Assembly: GCA_038147495.1 (NCBI GenBank)
Contig: JAYQTT010000015.1
Location: forward strand, 62,001-126,000
Direction of reading: 5' to 3'
Length of the DNA: 64,000 bases
Origin: MED-G116 sp038147495
GTDB taxonomy: Bacteria > Pseudomonadota > Alphaproteobacteria > Puniceispirillales > Puniceispirillaceae
The position numbers and the translations under genes were made by a program. Of the stretch, positions 28,079 to 37,680 are shown piece by piece (within the stretch, counting starts at the first letter, position 1; every line of letters starts with the position of its first letter). The notes under the pieces are model-generated. The model searched no databases and was not told where the DNA came from. It worked only from the letters and a program-made list of their open reading frames with translations.

Positions 28079-29026
28079 GTGGGAAAAACGGTTGCTGTGA
28101 TTGGTGGGTCAGGTTTTGTCGGACGCGCCACCATCGAAATGCTGGCCAAGCAAGGCGCGCGTGTTATCGTCCTGTGCCGCAATGCCGAGCGGGCAAAATA
28201 TTTGAAACCGATGGGAACCGTTGGCCAGATCACAATCGTCAGCGGTGACGCGCTGAATGAAACCACTCTGGAACAGGTGATCGCCCCTGCTGATGCCGTG
28301 ATCAATTTTGTTGGCATTCTTGCACAATCCGGCAGCCAGACGTTCTCCGCTTTGCAAGCAGAGCTTCCCGGACGTATTGGCAAGCTGGCAACAAAACACG
28401 GCGTCAAACATTTGGTGCATCTCTCGGCGATTGGTGCTGATGCGAATTCGCCAAGCCTCTATGCGCGGACCAAGGCCGCGGGCGAGGCCAATCTGCGCGC
28501 TGCGTTTCCGGCGGCTGTGATATTGCGCCCATCGATCATTTTTGGTCCGCGAGACAATTTCTTCAATCGGTTCGCCAGCATGGCGATGCTGGCACCCGGG
28601 CTGCCACTGCCGGGTGGTGGGCATATGCTCATGCAGCCGGTATATGTGGGCGATGTGGCGCGTGCGATTGTTGCCGGTATCGGCATGGCGCCGTCAAAGA
28701 CGAAAATGGCAGGGGCGGTGTTTGAGCTTGGTGGGCCAGATGTGTTCAGCTTTCGCCAGCTGATGCAGTTGACGCTTTCACAAATAAAACGCCGCCGGTT
28801 GTTGGTCCCTGTGCCGCTTGGCATCATGCGGCTTGGCGCAATTTTCGCCGGAATGCTGCCTAATCCGCCGCTGACAGTCGACCAGATGCGGCTTCTCGAA
28901 TCGGATAATGTTGTCGGCAAAAAGGCCAAGGGTCTTGCCGATCTGGGAATTGAGGCAACGCCGGTTGATACGATCCTGCCGGGTTATTTATCGCGGTTTC
29001 GCCCCGGCGGTAAATTCGCCCGCTAG
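28079..29026 (+). CDS. Complex I NDUFA9-subunit-like NAD(P)-binding protein
   Basis: A 315-residue atypical short-chain dehydrogenase/reductase of the NDUFA9-like family. NDUFA9 is a mitochondrial complex I accessory subunit; alphaproteobacterial relatives are thought to bind NAD(P)H or act in ubiquinone-related metabolism. The Rossmann motif AVIGGSGFVGRATIEML is at the N-terminus, a YARTKAAGEANL segment supplies the Tyr-x3-Lys, and ILRPSIIFGPRDNFFNRF is the family signature. The GTG at 28079 is chosen because AGGAG (28066-28070) lies eight bases upstream; the frame is open back to 27851 but those 76 residues look non-coding. It is convergent with uppP. Confidence 0.85.
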   Translation: MGKTVAVIGGSGFVGRATIEMLAKQGARVIVLCRNAERAKYLKPMGTVGQITIVSGDALNETTLEQVIAPADAVINFVGILAQSGSQTFSALQAELPGRIGKLATKHGVKHLVHLSAIGADANSPSLYARTKAAGEANLRAAFPAAVILRPSIIFGPRDNFFNRFASMAMLAPGLPLPGGGHMLMQPVYVGDVARAIVAGIGMAPSKTKMAGAVFELGGPDVFSFRQLMQLTLSQIKRRRLLVPVPLGIMRLGAIFAGMLPNPPLTVDQMRLLESDNVVGKKAKGLADLGIEATPVDTILPGYLSRFRPGGKFAR

Positions 29027-29051
29027 GAAAGTCGCCCGATAGAAAATCTGG

Positions 29052-29855
29052 TTACAGCCAGCCCATCTGCAGGGCAGACAGCAAGACCAGACCAAGCACC
29101 AGTCGATAGCCAACAAAAATGGTGAAGCTGGCGCGTGCCAGCCATGCCATCATAACGCGAATGGCAACAAGCGCCACGGCACATGACAGAGCGGCAACGA
29201 TCACCGCATCAATTCCAAGTGCCAGATCCCCATCAGCAATCATGTCACGGGTTTTCAAAAAGCCAGCCCCGCCGATGACCGGCAAGGACAACAGCAACGA
29301 AAAACGGGCGGCTGACAGCCTGTCAAAGCCAAGATACAGCGCCGCAGTCATGGTGACGCCAGATCGCGAGGCACCCGGAATCAGCGCAAAAATCTGGGCA
29401 ATTCCAATGAAAATGGCAGGCCACAATCGCATCCCTTCGAGGTGATGCATGTGTGAACCGCGTCTATCTGCAAGCCACAACAACAATGCAAAAACCAGAT
29501 TGGCCAGCGCCAGCGTATGCAAATTCAACAGCCAGACAGGATCATACCAATTCACGATGAACCCAACGAGAATCACCGGCACGCTCGCCAACACAAGGTA
29601 GACAACAAGTCGTCTGGAATCCTGATAGGCTGGATCGGCAGTCACCACTGCCCGCATCATGCGCCACAAATCGTCTCGCAGGTAGAAGGCAACAGCAAGG
29701 AGCGTGCCGACATGTGCGGCGACATCAATCGTGCGGCCTTGATAGGGGTGGTCGGTGATCAGCGGGACCAATACCAGATGACCGGAAGATGACACCGGCA
29801 AAAATTCTGTAACACCCTGAATAAAAGCGATGAACAGCAACAGCGGCAACGGCAT
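29052..29855 (-). CDS. uppP: Undecaprenyl-diphosphate phosphatase
   Basis: A 267-residue polytopic membrane enzyme recycling undecaprenyl pyrophosphate to the monophosphate carrier for peptidoglycan and surface polysaccharide synthesis. The two catalytic motifs are present: FIQGVTEFLPVSSSGHL near the N-terminus and LIPGASRSGVTMTAAL in the second half. About eight hydrophobic helices are evident. The ATG at 29855 follows GGAGG; an in-frame start 54 bases upstream adds non-family residues. It ends 25 bp from the convergent NDUFA9-like gene. Confidence 0.95.
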   Translation of the reverse strand: MPLPLLLFIAFIQGVTEFLPVSSSGHLVLVPLITDHPYQGRTIDVAAHVGTLLAVAFYLRDDLWRMMRAVVTADPAYQDSRRLVVYLVLASVPVILVGFIVNWYDPVWLLNLHTLALANLVFALLLWLADRRGSHMHHLEGMRLWPAIFIGIAQIFALIPGASRSGVTMTAALYLGFDRLSAARFSLLLSLPVIGGAGFLKTRDMIADGDLALGIDAVIVAALSCAVALVAIRVMMAWLARASFTIFVGYRLVLGLVLLSALQMGWL

Positions 29856-30314
29856 ATCGCACAAATCCTCCGAAATGGATGTGCCGATGGCGGTGGGCGC
29901 CCTTGGCAATTATGAGGTTATGCCAAGGTTGCGTGACGAATTGCAAGATCCCCGTTGCTCGACAAAAGGTACCATTTCGGACCTAAAAACACGTCTGCCA
30001 GGCTGGTCATAAATCCTGAATTGCTTTACACTTGCATCATGAAGCAAAAAAGGGTAAAGCTTGCTGACTAAATTACTGGGCGACGGCATTCACCACAGGC
30101 AATGGCCGCCGCCGCTTTTTCGTCTCCCCTTAGACGTATTCCGGTTCCGGGGGTGCCACTGGCAAGTGGGCCGGGAGTTTGGGCAGAGGCAACAAAACAG
30201 AGGCGATCAGGTGTGTAGACCGGGTGGCCCAACACGTGTCGGCACAGGCGAACAATACCGCCATGATCACCGCCGCGAAATAGCGCCATCCCAAGGGAGG
30301 CAGGAGACAGGTAG
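29856..30314. other. 459-bp divergent spacer between uppP and gltD
   Basis: No recognisable gene is present. A minus-strand frame at 30130-30264 (44 codons, starting MAVLFACADT and ending PPEPEYV) has a hydrophobic start and proline-rich end and could be a tiny membrane peptide, but it has no good ribosome binding site. GGGAGGCAGGAGA just before 30315 is the gltD ribosome binding region. No sigma-54 or NtrC-type site could be confidently identified. Confidence 0.4.
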
Positions 30315-31760
30315 ATGACATCGAAGATGTTGCAATTTGTGAGCACCGGCAAAGCGATGCCGAACAAGCGCAAGGCTGAGAGCCGCGTTGCAGATTTTGA
30401 CGAAATCTATGACGAGTTTGATGTGGCCTCGGCAGAAGAGCAGGCGGGCCGTTGTTCACAATGCGGCGTGCCTTTCTGCCAGATCAATTGTCCGCTGCAC
30501 AACAACATTCCTGACTGGCTGATGCTGACTGCCGAAGGGCGTCTTGAAGAGGCGTATCGCCTGTCATCGCAGACCAACAACATGCCCGAAATCTGTGGCC
30601 GCATTTGCCCGCAGGACCGTCTGTGTGAGGGCAGCTGCGTGATCGAAAAAGGGTTCGAGTCGGTCACGATTGGTGCCGTTGAAAAGCACATTACCGAGAC
30701 CGCCTTTGAACAGGGCTGGGTAAAGCCTGTTTCGCCATCAGTCGAACGTGCCGAGTCGGTTGGTGTTATCGGTGCGGGGCCGGCGGGAATGGCGGCCGCG
30801 GAGATGCTGCGGCAAAAAGGGTACCAAGTCACCATCTATGACCGTTATGACCGTGCTGGCGGATTGCTGATCTATGGCATTCCGGGCTTCAAGCTGGAAA
30901 AACATGTGGTCGAACGGCGCCAGAAATTGCTCGAAGATGGTGGCGTCACCTTCAAATTGAATACCGACATCGGGGTTGATGTCTCATTCGAAGACATTCG
31001 CGCGGCGCATGATGCCGTGCTTGTCGCAACGGGTGTTTACAAGGCACGCGATATTGCTGCGCCGGGTGTCGGGCTTGGCGGTATTGTGCCAGCGCTCGAT
31101 TATCTGACCGCGTCAAATCGCAAGAGCCTTGGTGATGAAGTGCCGTTGTTTGACTCCGGTGCACTCAACGCCGAGGGCAAGGATGTTGTGGTGATTGGTG
31201 GTGGCGACACGGCAATGGATTGCGTTCGCACCGCAATCAGACAGAAGGCAAAATCCGTTAGCTGCTTGTATCGCCGTGATCGGGCCAACATGCCGGGCTC
31301 ACAACGCGAAGTTGCCAACGCCGAAGAAGAAGGTGTGGCGTTCAAGTGGCTGTCGGCCCCGCAGGCCTTCATTGGTGAGACGGATGTTCGTGCCGTGCAG
31401 GCACAGCGCATTCATCTTGGCCAGCCGGACGCAACCGGACGGCAGGTACCGCAGGTGATCGAAGGTTCGAGCCATGAATTGCCTGCCGATCTTGTCATCA
31501 AGGCACTCGGTTTCGATCCCGAAGATATGCCGAAGATGTTTGGCCATGATGATCTGACTGTGACCAAATGGGGCACGCTCACAATCGACTGGCAGACCAT
31601 GATGACGTCACTTCCGGGCGTGTTTGCGGCGGGAGACATTGTGCGTGGAGCGTCGCTGGTTGTCTGGGGCGTGCGCGATGGTCGTGACGCGGCAGAGCAG
31701 ATTGACCAATGGATTATGGCAGGCGCAACAAGCGCCGTTGCCAGCGCGGCAAGCGCGTGA
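30315..31760 (+). CDS. gltD: Glutamate synthase (NADPH) small subunit
   Basis: A 481-residue FAD- and NADPH-binding subunit that passes electrons through iron-sulfur clusters to GltB for glutamate formation from glutamine and 2-oxoglutarate. The N-terminal Cys-rich domain shows CSQCGVPFCQINCPLHNNIP and CGRICPQDRLCEGSC. The FAD loop is GVIGAGPAGMAAAEML and the NADPH loop is VVVIGGGDTAMDCVRTA. A C-terminal VFAAGDIVRGASLVVW closes the FAD site. It precedes gltB by 26 bp; the more familiar order is gltB then gltD. Confidence 0.97.
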   Translation: MTSKMLQFVSTGKAMPNKRKAESRVADFDEIYDEFDVASAEEQAGRCSQCGVPFCQINCPLHNNIPDWLMLTAEGRLEEAYRLSSQTNNMPEICGRICPQDRLCEGSCVIEKGFESVTIGAVEKHITETAFEQGWVKPVSPSVERAESVGVIGAGPAGMAAAEMLRQKGYQVTIYDRYDRAGGLLIYGIPGFKLEKHVVERRQKLLEDGGVTFKLNTDIGVDVSFEDIRAAHDAVLVATGVYKARDIAAPGVGLGGIVPALDYLTASNRKSLGDEVPLFDSGALNAEGKDVVVIGGGDTAMDCVRTAIRQKAKSVSCLYRRDRANMPGSQREVANAEEEGVAFKWLSAPQAFIGETDVRAVQAQRIHLGQPDATGRQVPQVIEGSSHELPADLVIKALGFDPEDMPKMFGHDDLTVTKWGTLTIDWQTMMTSLPGVFAAGDIVRGASLVVWGVRDGRDAAEQIDQWIMAGATSAVASAASA

Positions 31761-31786
31761 ACGCGCCGCAGGATGGAGATAGCAGG

Positions 31787-34700
31787 ATGAGCAACAATCA
31801 TATGAAATCAGTTTTTGAGTCCAGCACCTATCTGGCACGCCGCCAGCGCAATGAGGCATTGCTGAGTGATGCCGGTGTCTATGGTCCGACATTTGAACAT
31901 GATGCCTGTGGCGTGGGCTTCGTTGCCTCAATCGATGGCAAGCCCCGGCGCGCGGTTGTCGATGCCGCGATCGAGGCATTGCAGGCGATTTGGCATCGCG
32001 GAGCGGTTGATGCTGATGGCATGACCGGTGATGGCGCTGGTATCCATATTGAGATTCCACGCGACTTCTTCATCGAACATATTGCCCGGACCGGCCATGA
32101 TGATGATGGTGGTCGGCTTGCCGTTGGCATGGTGTTCCTGCCGCGGACTGACTTTGACGCGCAGGAACGCTGTCGTTGTATTGTCGAGCAAGAGATTCTG
32201 GCAGATGGCCACAGCATCTATGGCTGGCGGCAGGTGCCGGTTGACGTGACTGCGCTTGGCGACAAAGCCAGTGCAACGCGCCCTGAAATTGAACAGATCA
32301 TGTTCTCAATGCCGGCCGATCTCTCGGAGGCAGACGCCGAAAGGCATCTTTATGTGGTCCGTCGTCGTATCGAAAAAGCGGTCATTGCGGAGCTCATCTC
32401 GGATTTCTACATCTGCTCGCTGTCCAGTCGGTCGATCATTTACAAAGGCATGTTCCTGGCAGAGCAGGTCACGGCATTTTTCCCGGATTTGAATGACCCG
32501 CGCTTTGTGTCCAGCTTCGCCGTTTACCATCAGCGTTACTCAACCAACACCATGCCTACATGGAAGCTGGCCCAGCCTTTCAGGGTGCTGGCGCATAATG
32601 GCGAGATCAACACCATTCGCGGCAACCAGAACTGGATGACCTGCCATGAGGATCGCATGGCTTCCGACATGTTCGGCGATGCGGTAGAGGATTTGAAACC
32701 GGTGATCGCCAAGGGCAGCTCGGACTCGGCTGCTCTTGATGCGGTGTTTGAATTGATGTGCCATGGCGGGCGTGACCTGCCGATGGTGAAAACGATGATG
32801 ATCCCAGAGGCGGTTGATGTCAGCGCCGACAGTGACCTTGCCAAACTCTATGCTTATTGCAACGCGGTTATGGAGCCATGGGACGGGCCAGCGGCGATCG
32901 CGGCCTATGCCAATAATTGGGTTATTGGCGGCATGGACCGCAACGGCCTGCGGCCAATGCGCTACACAGTGACCTCTGACGGGTTGCTGATTGCCGGATC
33001 TGAAACCGGTATGGTTGTTGTGCCGGACACACGCGTTGTAGAACGCGGTCGGCTTGGCCCGGGCGAGATGATCGGCGTCAATCTGGCAAGTGGTGAACTG
33101 CTGAAAGATCGTGACCTCAAGCAGGCGATGATCAAGAGACGTGACTGGGGCAAATGGATCGGCCGCTCACGTCAGATGGACTCGATCCTTGCCAAGAGCA
33201 GCGGCAAAACACCTGACCGGATCCCGGCAGCCGATGCGCGCCGCCGTCAGTTCATGGCAGGCTGGACCATGGAAGACATGGAACTGATCCTGCAGCCGAT
33301 GGCAGAAACCGGCAAGGAAGCGGTCGGTTCTATGGGCGATGACACACCGCTTGCTGTGCTGTCGAATCGTTATCGGGGCCTGCATCATTTCTTCAGGCAG
33401 AATTTCTCGCAGGTGACCAATCCGCCGATTGACAGTCTGCGCGAACGTCATGTGATGACCTTGCGTACACGGCTTGGCAATCTTGGCAATATTCTGGACG
33501 AGGCCGCAGAGCAATGTGATCATCTGTTGTTGCAGTCGCCGATGCTGACTGTGCCTGAATGGGCCGCGATGAACGCCTATCTCGGAAAGAGTGCGGCCCT
33601 GATCGATTGCACGTTCGATGTTGAGGGTGAACCTGACAGCTTTACCGAAGCGCTTGACAGAATTGCCATGGAAGCCGAGGAAGCTGTGCGATCCGGCTGT
33701 GAGCATGTGATGTTGAGTGACAGAGCCACATCCAACACGCGCGCACCATTGCCGATGATTCTGGCGACCGGCGCTGTGCATTCGCATCTCGTGCGCCAAC
33801 AGCTTCGCACCTTTGCATCGGTCAATGTGGCAACAGGTGAATGTCTTGACGTACATCATTTTGCCGTGCTGATCGGGGTCGGTGCGACAACGGTTAATGC
33901 CTATGTCGCCGAGGAGGCGATTGCCGAGCGGCATGAGCGCGGTCTTCTGCCAAAGCTGACCTTGCCGGAGGCGGTGGCCAATTACCGCAAGGCTGTTGAA
34001 GATGGTCTGTTGAAGATCATGTCGAAGATGGGCATCTCGGTGTTGTCCTCCTATCGCGGCGGCTACAATTTTGAGGCTCTTGGTCTGTCGCGGTCACTGG
34101 TGGCGCAATTCTTCCCGCCGATGACATCGCGCGTATCCGGCCTTGGTCTGACCGGCATTGCGGCACGTGTCACCGAAATGCATCGTGAAGCTTATGCCAG
34201 CGAAGATATCTATTTGCCGGTTGGCGGGTTCTTCCGCTATCGCCGTTCGGGCGAGCGTCATGCCTTTGACGGGCAGGTCATCCATGCGATGCAGCATGCC
34301 TGTGATACCGGTTCCTACGAAAGCTGGAAAAAATATTCCCGAATGGTGAGCGAGCAGGGCCCCGTGAATCTGCGTGATTTGCTGGATTTCAAGACCGGTG
34401 GCACCAGCGTTGCTATCGAGAATGTGCAATCGATCACCAGCATCCGCCAGCGGCTTGTCTCGCCGGGTATTTCGCTTGGGGCATTAAGTCCCGAGGCGCA
34501 CGAAACTTTGTCAGTGGCAATGAACCGGATTGGTGCCAAGTCAGACTCTGGCGAGGGTGGCGAGGATCCGGCGCGATTCAAATTGCGTGAAAATGGCGAT
34601 AATGCGTCCAGTGCCATCAAGCAGATTGCGTCAGGCCGCTTTGGTGTGACAGCCGAATATCTGAACAATTGTAAGGAAATCGAAATCAAGGTTGCGCAGG

Positions 34701-36349
34701 GTGCCAAGCCGGGTGAGGGTGGACAGCTTCCCGGAATCAAGGTGAACGCGCTGATCGCCCGCCTGCGTCATTCGACACCGGGTGTGACATTGATCTCGCC
34801 GCCGCCGCATCATGACATCTACTCGATCGAGGATCTGGCACAGCTGATCTATGATCTGAAACAGATCAATCCGGACGCAAAGGTTTGCGTCAAGCTTGTG
34901 GCCTCAACCGGCATCGGCACAATTGCCGCCGGCGTTGCCAAGGCGAAGGCCGATACAATTCTGGTTTCCGGACATGGCGGTGGCACTGGTGCCAGCCCGC
35001 AATCATCGATCAAACATGCGGGTCTGCCATGGGAGATGGGCCTTTCTGAAGTGCATCAGGTGCTGACGATGAATGATTTGCGGAGCAAGGTCGTTCTGCG
35101 CACCGATGGTGGTCTGAAAACAGGCCGTGATGTTGTCATGGCAGCAATGCTTGGCGCCGACGAATATGGTATTGGCACGTCTGCGCTGATTGCCATGGGC
35201 TGTATCATGGTGCGGCAGTGCCATTCAAACACCTGTCCTGTTGGCGTTTGTACCCAGCGCGATGATCTGCGGGCCAAGTTTGAGGGCACACCTGAAAAAG
35301 TTGTTCAGCTCTTTACCCATATCGCCGAAGAGGTCCGCGAGATTCTGGCCTCACTCGGCTTTACCTCACTTGAACAGATCATTGGCCGGACAGATCTGCT
35401 CTCGCAGGTCAGCCGCGGTGATGCTGCGCTTGATGATCTCGACCTCAACCCGATTTTGGTTCAGGTTGAAGGGGGTGATGCCGGTGTCAGCGCGCGTGAC
35501 ATGCCGCGCACCGAGGTTCCGGACACGCTTGATGCTCTGATGGTCGAAGATGCCAGCACCGCACTTGAGCATGGGGCGAAGATGCAGCTTTCCTATAATG
35601 TTGAGAACACGCAACGTGCCATCGGAACGCGCCTGTCGTCACATATCGTGCGGCGGTTTGGTATGACTGGCCTTCGTGAAGATCATATTTCGGTCAGACT
35701 TCGGGGCTCTGCAGGACAATCCATGGGTGCCTTCGCCACTCAGGGTCTGCGCCTTGATGTTATCGGTGATGCCAACGACTATGTCGGAAAAGGCCTTTCG
35801 GGTGGCACGATTGTCGTGCGCCCATCGGCGGCGGCAAGTTTCATCGCGCATGAAAACACGATCATCGGTAACACGGTTCTTTATGGTGCAACCTCGGGCA
35901 AGCTGTTTGCGGCCGGGCAGGCAGGCGAGCGGTTCTGCGTTCGCAATTCCGGCGCGACAGCCATTGTCGAGGGGGCCGGTACCAACGCATGCGAATATAT
36001 GACGGGCGGTACGGTCGTCATTCTTGGCGAGGTTGGTAACAATTTCGGTGCCGGTATGACGGGTGGCATGGCCTTTATTTATGATGCGGCGGACAGTTTC
36101 ATGGATCGCGCCAACCCGGCCAGCCTCGAGATCAACCGGATCAACAGCGCACATTGGGCGGCCCAGCTGAAAGCGCTGGTTGTCGAACATCAGCGCCAGA
36201 CGGACTCGGCGCTGGCATCGCGATTGCTCAATGAATGGGACACTGAATTGCCGAAATTCTGGCAGATTGTTCCAACAGAGATCGTGCCAATGCTCGAACA
36301 TCCGATCAGCGATGATCTTGCCACGGATGGTGCTGCTGAATCGGCCTGA
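31787..36349 (+). CDS. gltB: Glutamate synthase (NADPH) large subunit
   Basis: A 1520-residue subunit. A short propeptide (about 40 residues) ends before Cys41 in FEHDACGVGF, the Ntn nucleophile that releases ammonia from glutamine. The amidotransferase domain continues with QRYSTNT and HNGEINTIRGNQNWM. The FMN-binding synthase barrel follows, including LGALSPEAHETL, SGEGGEDPARF and the GHGGGTGASP loop, with the 3Fe-4S cysteines in CIMVRQCHSNTCPVGVC. The C-terminal beta-helix is present, including GGTIVVRP and GANFGAGMTGG-like repeats. The ATG at 31787 follows GGATGGAGATAGCAGG; an in-frame start at 31709 lies inside gltD. It is co-directional with gltD and forms GOGAT with it. Confidence 0.97.
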   Translation: MSNNHMKSVFESSTYLARRQRNEALLSDAGVYGPTFEHDACGVGFVASIDGKPRRAVVDAAIEALQAIWHRGAVDADGMTGDGAGIHIEIPRDFFIEHIARTGHDDDGGRLAVGMVFLPRTDFDAQERCRCIVEQEILADGHSIYGWRQVPVDVTALGDKASATRPEIEQIMFSMPADLSEADAERHLYVVRRRIEKAVIAELISDFYICSLSSRSIIYKGMFLAEQVTAFFPDLNDPRFVSSFAVYHQRYSTNTMPTWKLAQPFRVLAHNGEINTIRGNQNWMTCHEDRMASDMFGDAVEDLKPVIAKGSSDSAALDAVFELMCHGGRDLPMVKTMMIPEAVDVSADSDLAKLYAYCNAVMEPWDGPAAIAAYANNWVIGGMDRNGLRPMRYTVTSDGLLIAGSETGMVVVPDTRVVERGRLGPGEMIGVNLASGELLKDRDLKQAMIKRRDWGKWIGRSRQMDSILAKSSGKTPDRIPAADARRRQFMAGWTMEDMELILQPMAETGKEAVGSMGDDTPLAVLSNRYRGLHHFFRQNFSQVTNPPIDSLRERHVMTLRTRLGNLGNILDEAAEQCDHLLLQSPMLTVPEWAAMNAYLGKSAALIDCTFDVEGEPDSFTEALDRIAMEAEEAVRSGCEHVMLSDRATSNTRAPLPMILATGAVHSHLVRQQLRTFASVNVATGECLDVHHFAVLIGVGATTVNAYVAEEAIAERHERGLLPKLTLPEAVANYRKAVEDGLLKIMSKMGISVLSSYRGGYNFEALGLSRSLVAQFFPPMTSRVSGLGLTGIAARVTEMHREAYASEDIYLPVGGFFRYRRSGERHAFDGQVIHAMQHACDTGSYESWKKYSRMVSEQGPVNLRDLLDFKTGGTSVAIENVQSITSIRQRLVSPGISLGALSPEAHETLSVAMNRIGAKSDSGEGGEDPARFKLRENGDNASSAIKQIASGRFGVTAEYLNNCKEIEIKVAQGAKPGEGGQLPGIKVNALIARLRHSTPGVTLISPPPHHDIYSIEDLAQLIYDLKQINPDAKVCVKLVASTGIGTIAAGVAKAKADTILVSGHGGGTGASPQSSIKHAGLPWEMGLSEVHQVLTMNDLRSKVVLRTDGGLKTGRDVVMAAMLGADEYGIGTSALIAMGCIMVRQCHSNTCPVGVCTQRDDLRAKFEGTPEKVVQLFTHIAEEVREILASLGFTSLEQIIGRTDLLSQVSRGDAALDDLDLNPILVQVEGGDAGVSARDMPRTEVPDTLDALMVEDASTALEHGAKMQLSYNVENTQRAIGTRLSSHIVRRFGMTGLREDHISVRLRGSAGQSMGAFATQGLRLDVIGDANDYVGKGLSGGTIVVRPSAAASFIAHENTIIGNTVLYGATSGKLFAAGQAGERFCVRNSGATAIVEGAGTNACEYMTGGTVVILGEVGNNFGAGMTGGMAFIYDAADSFMDRANPASLEINRINSAHWAAQLKALVVEHQRQTDSALASRLLNEWDTELPKFWQIVPTEIVPMLEHPISDDLATDGAAESA

Positions 36350-36395
36350 CGATAAGGGCTTGCCAGATATCGAGAAAGTCTGATATTGCACAATT

Positions 36396-36911
36396 ATGTA
36401 TCAGATTTCTTTGCAAAAACCCGGTGACGAGGCGGCAATCAATGGGCTGATGGACGAGGCATTTGGCCCGGCCAGATATCGCCGTGCCGTCTGGCAATTA
36501 CGTCCGGGCGCGCCGGTGGAATCACTGTGTCTGGTAGCTCACGAAGGAGATGAGATTGTCGGCTCTCTCCGGTTTTGGGAAGTTGATCTTGCTGGAGAGA
36601 CCATTCTCCTTCTGGGACCGTTGGCGGTATTACCGATTTTGCGCGGCAAAGGGTGCGGCAAGGCGCTTGTCCATGAAGGGTTGCGCCGGGCAAGCGAGGG
36701 ACCATGGCGGCTTGTTCTGGTTTCCGGTGAGGCAGATTATTACCCGCGCTTTGGTTTTGTTCCCGCACGCGACTATAATCTGGTATGGCCCGGGTTTGTT
36801 GAGCCTGAGCGCCTGCAATTCTATGAATTGAGGCCGGGGGCGCTGGCCAGCCTTCCGTCTGGTCGTCTGAAGGTGACGGCGGCGCCTCACAAGCATCAAA
36901 GAGAGTTTTGA
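36396..36911 (+). CDS. GNAT-family N-acetyltransferase
   Basis: A 171-residue acetyl-CoA-dependent acyltransferase of the YhbS-like type; the substrate is unknown. The acetyl-CoA loop is LPILRGKGCGKALVHEGLRR, in motif A position, after the beta-strand segment LLLGPLAVLP. A following YYPRFGFVPA segment is typical of YhbS-like members. The ATG at 36396 gives the usual family length. It sits 46 bp after gltB, with no visible terminator between. Confidence 0.85.
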   Translation: MYQISLQKPGDEAAINGLMDEAFGPARYRRAVWQLRPGAPVESLCLVAHEGDEIVGSLRFWEVDLAGETILLLGPLAVLPILRGKGCGKALVHEGLRRASEGPWRLVLVSGEADYYPRFGFVPARDYNLVWPGFVEPERLQFYELRPGALASLPSGRLKVTAAPHKHQREF

Positions 36912-37006
36912 CACCAATGTTGTTCAGACGCTAGATTGGGCGCGAGCAACAGTTTCTTGATGCTCACTTTTTATCCCAACGTCTTTTGCCTCGGATATCG
37001 GACATA

Positions 37007-37675
37007 ATGCGCGTATTGCATCACCATGAATTATCCGCCTCAGCGCGCTTCCTTCGGTTGGTCATGGCTGAACGTGACCTGATTTTTCTGCCAAAGATTG
37101 AAAAGCCATGGGAGCGCAATGAGGAGTTTTTGCGACTCAATCCGGCCGCCGATGTCCCGGTCTTGATGACTGAGGATGGTGTTGCGCTTTGCGGCGCGAT
37201 CACGATCGTTGAATATCTGGAAGAGACCGAAACGGCAAAACCGATGCTTTGGGGAACGCCGGTTGAGCGTGCCGAAATCAGGCGGTTGACGGATTGGTTT
37301 GAAGGCAAATTCATGCGCGAGGTTGGTAGTCCCCTGCTCAACGAGCGTTTCACAAAGCGCTTTGTTGAGGATGGCCAGCCATCATCTGTGGTGATCCGCA
37401 CGGCTCTTGCCAATCTGCATATTCATCTTGATTACATTGACTGGCTTGCCGAGCAGGATAATTGGTTGGCGGGCAAACAGATTTCATTGGCTGACCTTGC
37501 CGCCGCAGCGCATTTATCGGTGCTTGATTACTTTGGTGATATAAATTGGGACCGCCATGAAGAGGCGCGTACATGGTATGCCAAGATCAAGTCCCGTCCG
37601 GCTTTTCGTGACCTGCTTGCCGATCAGATCCCGGGCTTTGCCGCCGCGCCGCATTACAGCAATCTGGATTTCTAG
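37007..37675 (+). CDS. Glutathione S-transferase family protein
   Basis: A 222-residue GST-fold protein. The N-terminal thioredoxin-like domain begins MRVLHHHELSASARFLRLVM and contains the cis-Pro segment ADVPVLMTEDG followed by CGAITIVEYLEE, which binds the glutathione gamma-glutamyl group. The helical C-terminal domain includes WLAGKQISLADLAAAAHLSVLDYFG, the N-capping box and hydrophobic staple of GSTs. It may act in detoxification or as a FzlA-like division factor; the HHELSASARFLRLVMAER start resembles FzlA of Caulobacter, but this is only a suggestion. The ATG at 37007 is preferred to an in-frame TTG at 36986. It is convergent with the next gene, five bases away. Confidence 0.85.
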   Translation: MRVLHHHELSASARFLRLVMAERDLIFLPKIEKPWERNEEFLRLNPAADVPVLMTEDGVALCGAITIVEYLEETETAKPMLWGTPVERAEIRRLTDWFEGKFMREVGSPLLNERFTKRFVEDGQPSSVVIRTALANLHIHLDYIDWLAEQDNWLAGKQISLADLAAAAHLSVLDYFGDINWDRHEEARTWYAKIKSRPAFRDLLADQIPGFAAAPHYSNLDF

Positions 37676-37680
37676 CGCGG

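Noticed and set aside
30060..30310. Possible cobalamin-type riboswitch before gltD, suggested by GGGGGTGCC and GCCGGGAG
   Set aside because: The conserved B12 box and the order of core elements are missing on both strands.
33167..33934. A 255-codon minus-strand frame inside gltB
   Set aside because: It is antisense to a conserved GltB region with clear motifs, so it is a shadow frame.
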